Shown piece after piece: positions 38,901 through 50,900 of a stretch of DNA of 64,000 bases. The notes beneath the pieces were generated by a model. That model was not told the DNA's origin. It saw only the letters and a list, made by a program, of their open reading frames with translations, and ran no database searches. Within the stretch, counting starts at the first letter, position 1. Each line of letters opens with the position of its first letter. Source of the stretch: Lamellibrachia satsuma (taxonomy: Eukaryota > Annelida > Polychaeta > Sabellida > Siboglinidae); the NCBI GenBank assembly GCA_033239005.1, contig BSQZ01000036.1:2277001-2341000 (forward strand), written 5' to 3'. A program made the position numbers and the translations under genes.

Positions 38901-41900
38901 TACATACGCCATGGCCCATGTTATAAGGTTGCAGTATATCCTGTAGCACTTACTGAGTTATTGTTATTGTTCTGAGTACGGCCACGTATTGACGGTACGT
39001 ATCACTATCAGTCGTATGATCACGTTGAATATAAATCGGCGGATTGGAAAACACTCGTAATTATATCAAACTATTAACACTTACTCGCACTTTATTGTAT
39101 TCATACATTTCGATTTACTGTGGGTCATATATATGCTGACGTTGAAGCACAGCTGTGCTTATTGGGGTGGAACTATATTGTAATCGTAGTGATAAGTCAC
39201 AATGGTAACGGTAATCCAATTTACTAACCTGGTTTCGGCTCATCGCTGACGTTTCCTTGTCGCAGAATAGTCTGTAGATGCATGGTCATATGCGAAAAAA
39301 AAGATCTAAGATGGAACGGTATCTTTGACTAAGAATGACATCTTGATGCTCACCGTCTGTCCATGCTCATCACATAGTCTTTTGTCTTGTTATCTGCATC
39401 GGACAAGTGCTCACTCGCAGAGCCTGCGGCTGGCGGACACGGCAATTTCCGCATTTGCAACCACATTTTCCGCTGCAAATTCTTCCTGGGAAGTCGATCA
39501 AAAGTTTTTTCCTTGCATTTGTAGTACTAGTTGATATATCCAGGAGCCATCCAGTGCACACCAGTTTTCTTTTTATTCGATTTTCCATGCGTTTCGGCCG
39601 TTTTTCCGAGAGGTTTTTACTGTGTGAACGCGGTGCCAGGAGCTCGTACTCAAACCACTCTGCCGCTGAGCCCCCCGCAGAGCAATATGGCGCCGCCCAG
39701 CGAAGATAATGGCAAAGTTAAAAAGGATATTACAAGATTACCGTGGCGTTGCGCCCATCATATAAGGGTGATGTATACTGTAAATGGTATGTTATTATGT
39801 TTGGGCTATGGTTGTTCAAGTGCTTCACCCCCCCTTTAAGGTTAACCTTGACTTTTACAGGCAGTAAAGGGCAACCTATCGCAATTACACAAATGTTTCC
39901 CTCAAATAAAACAATGTTCCGAACAGTGTTTATGATGCCAAAACTGCTATTTTGTGTAGCTACTTGCACACAAAAAAATACTAGGGAGATAAATTACTAA
40001 GAGCTATTCAGATGTAACATCATATCTATCATTTCAGACTCTTCGTGACCGTCAGTCAAGAGAGGATTTACAGACTCGTAATTTTCTCATAATCTGTTGA
40101 AATTGACTTCACGGGTGGCATGAACTACACACGACCATACTAGTCATTCTCTACTTAAAAGCACATTGTTTGTGAGCCCTTAACATTATACATAAGCAAA
40201 CAATAATAAACAAACATAAAAAGCATTGGACACATATATACCATTTATTAAATATGTTTATTAATATAACAAATACACTTGGTCAAATGCAAATACAGTG
40301 TTTTTTAATTGTTAAATACATCTAAGTTCTAATACAAATACATTTCCTTCCCAAGTATGCTTTTCATAATTAACATATCTGCTGTTTTACTTATTTTGTC
40401 TTCTCTGTCATCCAAATTCCTCGTTTTGTCTACTGTGTACTATTACAATTTAGAACTATTACAAGACCTGGTTGCATTTGACAAACATCAACTGTTGAAA
40501 GTGGTCGTCACTCAAGTTGCACCAGTCAGCCAGGATGGAAGATTTTCACATCATAAAACCAACATGAAGCTCCAACTAAAAAAAAGGGGAAATCAAAATT
40601 AATTACCAACCAAACTGGCAATCATTCCAGTTTGGTTGCCAATCTGTCGGTCCCTGAACCTCCGTTTGGGATTTGAAGTGCATAAACAGATTAAAGCGTA
40701 AGTTATTATAAAGTTGCATTATTCCAGTTCATCTAAAAATGGATGGGTATTCTGCCCGAGAAAAAAATGTCAGTGCTCATTTAATAATATACCAATAAAC
40801 AAAACAAAGTTTATACGGTTAACCATGAAAATATTTTCGCTAAAACATGTATAATTGCATCCTAACTTCGTGCATCGGCCATCGCGCAATATCGTGGCAA
40901 CTCGGTATTGCAACACAACAAGAAACAACCTGGTCACGTGATCAACTATTTTGTCTCTTTCAGCAGAAACTAACACTAAATAAGATATGTTAATAATTCA
41001 AATGCTTCGTATATATTTGGGACACAAACTGTTGGTATTGTTGGGTAGACAGGTTGCCTAAAAAGAATTAAAATGTTCGCATCGTATGGGGGACCGATCC
41101 CGTGAAAGTCGGACGCATGGCATCGGCTTCGACTCAACTATTTGATGCTAAACGTTATCGCGTATTATCATTAAACTAATCAAATATTACTTCACAAAAT
41201 GAAAATATACAATAACTTACCTTTCTGGGTGAAGTTAACATGTTTCTGAGCGACGTTCTGCGAAGCAGATGATTCCAATGTCTCACAGCGCGGACACAGA
41301 CACCTTCGCCGCCATGTTTTCGAACTCGCTGGCATTTATTAGTGGGGGGAACTTTGACCGGCCAGCGGAGGGAAGCCATTGTTTGATTACAAATTAAACA
41401 AAGTTTTTTAAAAAGAACAGATGCTGGCCTATTTAATGATATATTGCATGTTGAGAAATAATTTTCTGGTTCATGTCAAGCAACAAAAAGAAAATTTCAT
41501 CATCGAAAAATTTAATCTTCGCGGGATTCGTTTTGAACGAAAATTATATGTATTGATGGCTGAACATCTCCCCTTTGACCTCAGCATAAATTCAACGTCA
41601 CCCGAGGTTATGCTTTCCTCCGCGAAGCGACGAAATATGGTGGCATGCAAATGTCGGCGACGTGAATTCGGAACATCGCTTTTCGCGGCCACCAACCCCT
41701 GTCACTTTCAAAAATTCATCAACAAATAAGTAAGCCTTTTTAAAACAATTGATAATCACTGAACAACAGAGGAAAGATACCAACATTTATTGAGGTAACA
41801 TTTGTAGCTCAAAATGGTATAAGTGATTTTATATCGATTTTTGAACATCACCCAAAACCGGCCTTCTGCAGCAGTTTTCGCGAGCCGCGACAGCCACTTT

Positions 41901-44900
41901 GGAATACCTAATAATTTTGCTAGATTCAGGAACCAAACAGTTCTTGATTGTGTGTTTGTATCCATGGATTGTAAAACTGACATTCAATTGTGTTTTCTGT
42001 CCATTGCAATCCATTGCATCTGTGAAGGATTCCACAAATGTTGACTGTTGCTATAAATGTCCTATTGAACACCAGCTTTATAGTATTGTAACAATATGTT
42101 TATTTCAGGTTAAATGATGTCATTCAAATATACATTTTGATCTAACTTTATGTGTTCAGTTTAAGTGACACATAATTACAAAGAGAAAAAATATGACATG
42201 TAGGGAACATCACTAAACTGTATAGATAAGGAATGCATAGTTGTAATACATCACTAAACTGTATAGATAAGGAATACATGGTTGTAATACATCACTAAAC
42301 TGATTAGATAAGGAATACATGGTTGTAATACATCACTAAACTGTATAGATAAGGAATACATGGTTGTAATACATCACTAAACTGTATAGATAAGGAATAC
42401 ATGGTTGTAATACATCACTAAACTGTATAGATAAGGAATACATGGTTGTAATACATCACTAAACTGTATAGATAAGGAATACATGGTTGTAATACATCAC
42501 TAAACTGTATAGATAATGAATACATGGTTGTAATTCATCACTAAACTGTATAGATAAGGAATACATGGTTGTAATGCATCACTAAACTGTATAGATAAGG
42601 AATACATGGTTGTAATACATGTTGTCAGCACATTTCACAAAGTGAATGAGGCTCGTCTCTTCTGGGGCAGGTGTTTGGAGCAAGCGACCGTTCAAGAAAG
42701 GGGAAGTGTTTGGCCCCTTCATGGGGAAGAAGGTGATGGATGCTGCCGATGACATGGATCCTTCCTATGTCTGGGAGGTGAGTCAGTCAGACTTAAAATA
42801 TACAAACTGAAATTAATAAACATTAAATGGTGATCTGCCTCATTAGTAACTGGTTGCATAATGCAGAAAGACCGTCTACGGCTGACTGTTGTTATTAGTT
42901 TTAGGCACAATAATTCTAGACAAACTGCTGACATAAATTTACACACACTAACTCGATGACAGCGATACACAAATTTGTTTCAATGGTTGGACATTAAGCC
43001 ATGATCTCCAAAATAGATCCATAAATCTGACATCTAACTTATGGATGGATGCTCACATTGCTCAGTGATCAGAGACAATTAGTTGGCAAGTGAAGACATT
43101 TCTTGTGACAACACATACTAGAGATTTGTAACGTATGCAAGGAAGTTATTGACAACAGTTTGGTCTCTTTGTCTCTAGTGTCTTCAAACCACTTTCTTTT
43201 GGCAGTTTTCGTAACTAATGTTTCTCAGTTCTGGAATCGGCTTGTTTGCATTTCTTTATATTCTTTCTAGCTTATTTATGTCCTTGTTACGTTATGGCCT
43301 CCGTGATGTATAATTAGGTCTTCATGTTATATTTATCCAAATTAACCCCAAGATGATGAGTCATGTTACACTTTATATAAATTATATACGTATTGCTTTT
43401 GTGCAAAAAAATTATTAAAAATGCCCACATCCATTATGCACATAAGTTGGGTCAAAGAGATGTCCAATGACAAACTAAATGGGACTGTACTCATTAGATT
43501 GTAGACAAAGAGTCAAAGGAGTTTCTCTTCTACATTGATGCAACCAATCTGAGAAATGCCAACTGGATGCGTTACATCAACTGTGCCCGGCACTTCGATG
43601 AGCAGAACATCATCTCGGAGCAGATCGATGTTGACATCTTCTACAAGGTCATAAAGGTACGTCCCACAGCCACACACATGGCAAAGGCACGGAATGGGAA
43701 GGTATTGCTGACAAGACTGCAGTTGTTTTTTCTTCTATTTTGTCAATGAATTTATAATGTTAACCTAAGAAGTTGTTGTCACACCCAGACTGCATGTTGA
43801 CACCGAGGGAAGCGTGACCACTGTGTAGTGTCACCATATCGGGTGATATTTAGCGGTCGCCAATGGAGCCCAAAAATGGCTTCGGGCGACTTAAATTTTT
43901 AACTACAGTAGCCCGCATGGCGACTCGAAATATTTACGGAGCTGCAATATTTTAGACCCAGCAAATAGTAAACTGAATGTTAATAAACATCTCAGAAGTG
44001 TTGACCTGGCTATATAGCATTTATGTTAACCATAAATAGTGTTTTTAATCAACCACATCGACGCTCAACATGTAAATGAACGATCATTCTACACTAAAAA
44101 ATAACCGGTGGTGCCACTTTTATATATATACTAGCAAAAATGCCCGTCCCCATGATGGGATAACGTGGTAATTGCATGCCTAGGCTAGAATTATGAAGAA
44201 CGGCTTCCGTGTCCACTTGCCACTGGATGGCAATCTTGTTAAATTAGAATAAGAATTAATGACAGGTCTGTCTGTCACACAAATGGGGTCTGTCACATGA
44301 GTAGCGGTCTGTCACGCATGCTGGGAACATTTCAGTGTAACATGTTACATGTGTTCAGAGTTGCATTTTATTTTGTGTTACAGGATATTCCACCAGGAGA
44401 AGAGCTGCTCACGTGGTACAAGAAACCCAAGCTGAGAAAGAAGCCAAGCAGGAAAAGACAGTTGAGTTGTGGTAAGTTCTGGGACAAAACCTTGTAGGTC
44501 CTATAACAATTTATGACAAGTTAGATATATAAAAACTGCGTTGATAGTTGTAGCATTGGGTGGAGATCCAGGTTAAAGAGACAATGTGTGTGTGTGTGTG
44601 TGTGTGTGTACGTGCGTGCATGCATGTGTGCATGCGTGCGTGCGTGTGTCATCATTGTATGTGTATTTGAATCTGAATTAAATTAAATTATGTTCATTTA
44701 GTGAAAATATCATGATAGAAGTTTATTTGACCCCATGTGTATAATATAATATAATTCTTCTTCTTGGTTGTATACACGTAATACGCATGTATAATATATA
44801 TATATATATATAATATAACATACATACACATATAATACATCATACGTACGTAAATCAATAATTTGCCTCTAAGAAGTAAACAAATCATAATTTATCCAGA

Positions 44901-47900
44901 CAGGGTCAGTGATTCCTATTAACCCATTAGGCCCCAGAATTTTATTAAAACATGCCACCATATTCCCAGGATTTCTGGTAAATTTCGAGTGATTTTACCT
45001 CCTTGTGTTCAAAAAATCTGTAGAAAAAAAAAACTTCAATATTGACAATTCCAAGTTGTGTTTATTTTGAAGAGTAGTAATTTCTCCACATGCCAGTATA
45101 CATAGAAATAGGATATATTAATAAAATGTTGACATTTGATCACAATTTGCAAAGACAACATAGTACATTTGTTAAAACATTGAAAGTTGCCACTGACATT
45201 TGACAATGATCCCATGCTATAACCCTATGCAACTCAGCGAAGAAAATGTAGCTATATGTGTTAGCTTTGCACCACTGAAAACATTATCAAATTCTGACGG
45301 TTATTTTTCAGGTTACACCATATTTATCAGGACAAATATAGAAATAAAAATGTTTGAGATAGCGTGAACAAAACTGATGAAAAATAAGGTTTCCGAAAGG
45401 GCAACACATGCACGTAACGAGCTGTTGTTGTTGCAAAATGTATCCGCTAGGGTGTGGCAAAATTTGATAGCGTTTAGTTCAGTAGTTATTTGCCAGGATT
45501 TTTTTGAATAGAGGGTCCTATATGCGGCCGGCGGCGGCCGTTCCAGGACTGCACAGAGCGGCCGGCTGCGGCCGTTGTGGGGTCTAATGGGTTAAGACAA
45601 AAATGTTGCTATTAAGACAAAAATGAGGAGCCACTTGTGTGTTTGTACACGTGTGTGTGAGTGTGTGTGTACATGCGTGTGTACGTGTGTGTGTACACGC
45701 ATGTGTGAGTGTGTATGCGTGTGAGAGTTATCGGGTAATTTGTATTATATGTGCATGTATATGTACTTGAACGAATGCATGCATTGCTACATTCTGATTG
45801 TTTATACATTAGCATCAGATCTTGTATTATTTATTTGTTTTGCAGACGTGTAATAATTTTATATTGTGCACATATAATAATATTTTTTTAAGAAATAATT
45901 TTTCACATAAAATGTGAAACCTCGTAAACTATGGGTGTATATTTTTTCATTGACTAGACCAGAATGTCATTTAAAGCGTCTGGCAAGTTATATTTGAGAC
46001 GTTTCATTGCAAACTCATGCTTAGTTCTAAAAGTATATGTATATATATATATATTTTTTGTAGTTGTGTATGTTAGCATTTGGGACAATTGGCCAGTTTA
46101 GTAAATAAACCGGTAGATTTTTGTGAATGTTTCTAAAGTAAAATATTTTTTCTTGTAATTTTAATATATCTTCTACTTTTAATAAGTTAAGTTTTTTCAA
46201 AAGTGGTTCAGTATGTACATTATATCTGCTTAGGGTTATTACTCGCACTGCTTTTTTATTCTCATAATTCTAGTTCCCTGATTTCCCCGACATAATGATG
46301 TGTGAAGATCTGCACACACAAATTAATTCCTGGAAAAATTTTCATACAAAATGTGTGAAAATTACAGGATCTTTTGAAAGTCAGAACATTTTCGTCAAAC
46401 ACTAACTGCTTAAAATATGCACCATGTATGTATCTTATGCATCATTTATGAAGCTTCAGACCTAAACTGAAGTATTAAACATTGCTGAAAACATGATGAC
46501 ATGCACTTCTTGTTTCTAGCAAGTAGCTCTGGAAGTGGCGAGAAAACTCCAAGAAAAGCTGAGAAAACTCCAGTAAAAGCAGAGAAAACTCTGGGAAAAG
46601 CAGAAAAAACTCCGGGAAAAGCAGAAAAAACTCCAGGAAAAGTCGAGAAAACTCGAACAAAAACTGAGAAAACCCCAGGAAAAACTGAGAAAACCCCAGT
46701 GAAAGTCATGAAACTCTCTTCACCACGTAAGGACAGCATTCGTGAGAATGGCTTTGCCAGCAGCAAAGTGAAGATGGAACGTGTGATAAAACTTGAACGT
46801 GAGACGCTGGAGAGAGACATCACCATAGTTAAGACACCCCCTAAGAAGGCTTTGAAGCTGACGAGGACGCGTATACCAAAGAGACGAAGGAAATCGCGTA
46901 GTGGCAGGGATACTGACCGACAGGTCCCAGTGAATGTCATGGTCAAACCGGACGATGATCAAGTCGAAAACCTTGTCAACGGCTGCTTCCAGTTCAACAT
47001 GAAGGACTACCACATGGTGAAAGGTCGTTCAGGTCGCCGACTGTTTCGCTGTGATATCTGTAGTTCGGTTTACCGCCACGCCTTCAGTCTGAAGCGCCAC
47101 TACATCCGAAGTCACATCAACTACTTCTTTGTGTCGAAGATGGATAGACTCAACTGCAACGTGTCCGCACCAGAAGATGGCGCCACGCAAGATGACCAGG
47201 TCAACTTTGTTGTTGAAGATGACCTTGACCTACCTGATGATGACATTGGTGAAGATGCTGCTAGTGGTGAATGTTGTCTTCATGGCAGTGATGCTGACAA
47301 GACAGATGTTGGTGGCAAGTCTGGCTATGTGCAACGAGAAGATGATTGTGTGGCATCAGAGGAACCAGACAGCAAGAGACGGAAGGTGTCAAGTGATGCT
47401 GAAGCTATTGAAAGCTGTGAGGCAACCAAGTCAAACGATATTGATGCTGACAACTTGACAAGTGATGATGTGCATGCCTCAGATTGTCCTCGTGTCCCTG
47501 AAAATGATACGGGTGAAAAGGAAACTGTCTGTGCTGCTGATGCACAAGTTGATGATGGTGGTGTATCTGACCCTGCAAACAGCATATCAAATGATAAATT
47601 GGACAAAACGAATAATGCATCAGATGATAAGAAAACTGTTGGTGCTGATAGTGCACCTGGCAACAAGAAATGTGTTGGTGCACCAGAAGAGAACAGTTCC
47701 TGCACTGTGGATGGTGCACCTAGTGAAGTTGGCCCTGGAAATAGTGCACCGCACAAAGACACAGATGTTAGCAGTGCACCAGAAGAATGCGAATGTAGCA
47801 CTGTGAAAAATGCACCAGATGAAGACAAAACTTGCAATGTGGATCAGGCACCAAATAAGACATCAGGCACTGCGTGTAGTACACGTGGTGACAATGGTGC

Positions 47901-50900
47901 TGGCAGCAATGATAGTGCACCGGAAGACAAGGTACCTGCCAATGTGAGTAGTGCACATGAAGAGACAAAACAAACCATACAAAGTAGTGCATCAAAAGAA
48001 AATGGACCCAGCGTGACAAATAGTGAATCAGATGACAAGTGTAGTGCACCAGATGACAAGAGTAGTGCACCAGATGAAAAGAGTAGTGCACCAGATGACA
48101 AGAGTAGTGCAGCAGATGAGAAAACTGCCAAAAAAAATAGTGCACAAAATGAAAACAAACTTGGCAAAGAAAACAATGCCAAAGACAAAAATACGGAGGT
48201 AGTAATGAATGGTGCACTGTCTGCTGGTCGAGGTCCTCACAGTGGTGCACTGTCTGCCGGTCGAGGTCCTCACAGTGGTGCACCATCTGAAGACACAGTG
48301 TCAGAGAATGGTGTATTTTTTGAGGACCACGGTCCTGAAAATTATGTGGAAGATGATGCAGGTAGCAACATGGGAAGTGGCACACTTGATGGTTCATCAG
48401 ATGTGATGTCTAGGACGGTGAACTGTAGTTCAGCAGACACCACAGGTACTGCTGTTGAAGTTGATGAAACAAATGAGCAAAAGAGCAATGATAGTGCATC
48501 GGATGAACAAGACAATAGCCATAGTGCATCCGATGACAACTGTGACATCTCTAACGAACTGCAAGACAAACTGCAAGACAAACAATGTGACATTACTTGC
48601 AACATGTCAGATGTCACCAAGCAATCGGATGACAGTAATGCCCCTTTGAGAGGCGATGGTGTTGCGCTTGTCTACCGCTGCCACATCTGTCATTGCCACC
48701 TGGTGACCAAGCTAGCATTGAAGCGCCATCTAGTCGAACATTCCCAAGATGGTTTGGAGCAGAAGGTCCCTGATATGAAAGTGTTCACTTGTGACCAGTG
48801 TGAGATGACCTTCTTGAGTGTGCAGAACCTCGCGCGTCACCAGACCGTGCATTCAGGTGAGTGGAGATGACCGTTCATGTTGACAGCAGGGCTTCACGTT
48901 TGAAAACAACAGGTGAGCGATAAATCGCTCGCCTAAATATGCCAAATTAATTTAGGCAAGCAATTTGTTAGTTGTTTTTTTACCGTGTGATGGCACCACC
49001 TTTTTCCCATTTGGATTATGTCGTTGTCGCCCAAAATTGTAATTGGTACTTGTTGACGCTATGACTTTTGTACAAAGAAATAAATGTTTACTTTAGTAAA
49101 CCCCATATATTGCAAATTGGTGAAACGGTTTTGAATTGCAACATGCCATCGATCACCATAGCCATAGGCATAGCCTAGACAAGGCCAGTGCGGTGGCGCC
49201 ATGACAGTGTGCTGCACCCTGGCCGTGCCGTGGCAGCGGTCATGACCCTGCACTGGTTTCGTGTGCGACTTCGCTTAGGCGGTTTGAAACTTGCAATTGA
49301 GATTAAAAAATACGCCATGTATAAGAATTAGATGTATAGTCATAAATGCAGCTTAGTAGGCAACACCAATATAAACTGGGGTGAAATGGCATGCTTCCAT
49401 TGCATCATAATGCCAAACACACAACCCAAACTCGGTGCGCAAAAATATTAATTCGTCATCCGCACACGAAACAGTGAATCAATGTTAAGTGGTACCAGAG
49501 ATGTGCGTCGTGAATTTATGTGTTTAATCAACTTTTACACTCCGTATGAATTCATATGCGTGTTCGGTAGCTTAGTTCCAGGTTATTATTTTGTATTCAT
49601 TTACAGCCTAGTCGGTCAATCAGATCGTAGCGAAATATTGTTGATACCTTAACTATTCCACAACTGTACATGTATACATGTATTTTATTCAGTTCAACAT
49701 ACAACAGTATGTGACATTTAAACATAATAAACATCGACGCTAGCCCACTCATTTGATAACTTTTTTATAAACTGCACGTCCAGCACATCGTGGCTTCGAT
49801 GTTCTTACAATCTTGATTCTTGGTGCAGCGGGCTGCGATCGCCGTCCCCCGTGATGGATGATATGTGAACTCCGAATACTGGAGCCAAACACTGTGTTAT
49901 AAAGAACATAGACTTTCCTAGTGAATATGATACTCAAGAAACTACTTGTCGAGACGAACACTTGGAGGCAGCAAGCGATTTTAGCAATTGACGCGAGTGA
50001 TAAATCGCACCTTATAGACTATTGATTTGTGTGAACGATAGGGAGTGAGAGCATTCGCTCACCTCAAACGTGATGCCCTGCAACAGTTTTTAATCGAGTG
50101 TCACTGGCATCCGGTTAAATTCAAAACTTCTGTAGAATGTTTTGTGTAATTTTGTTACATTGTTCACCAGTCTATGTGTAAGATCAAATAAAAAGAAGTT
50201 CAGAAGATAGCTAATAAACAAAAAATAGTTAACACATGAGTTTCTAAGGTGTAACAAATCGTTTATGGAGAAATCTAAATTGTTCATACAACTACTACTA
50301 CTACTACTACTAGCTTGTACTGCATTCAAACTTGAACAGTTATTCTGGGAATTCTAGCTGTACCACAGCCTTCCCAACTTGGGTTTCTGGCTGTAGCCTA
50401 CCCTACCAAACTTGTGTTTCTGGCTGTATCCTATCCTACCCAACTTGTGTTTCTGGCTGTATCCTATCCTACCCAACTTGTGTTTCTGGCTGTATCCTAT
50501 CCTACCCAACTTGGGTATCTGTGCCCTAGCTAGCCTGCCCAACTTGGGTTGCTGGCTGTACCTACCATACCCAACTTGGGTTTTTGGCTGTACCCTTCCC
50601 TACCCAGCTTGGGTATCTGGCTGTTGCCTACCCTACCAGACTTGGGTATCAGGCTGTGCCCTAGCTGGCCTACCCAACTTGTGTTTCTGGCTGTAGCCTA
50701 CCCTACCCAACTTGGGTTTCTGGCTGTACCCTACCCTACTCAACTTGGGTTTCTGGCTGTAGCCTACTCTACCCAACTTAGGTATATGGCTGTATCCTAC
50801 CCTACCCAACTTGTGTTTCTGGCTGTAGCCTACCCTACCCAACTTGTGTTTATGGCTGTAGCCTACCCTACCAAACTTGCATTTCTGGCTGTAGCGTACC

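Noticed and set aside
47325..48397. 170- and 209-residue frames on the minus strand
   Set aside because: Antisense shadows of PRDM2 exon 5. The plus strand has in-phase splice sites and zinc fingers.
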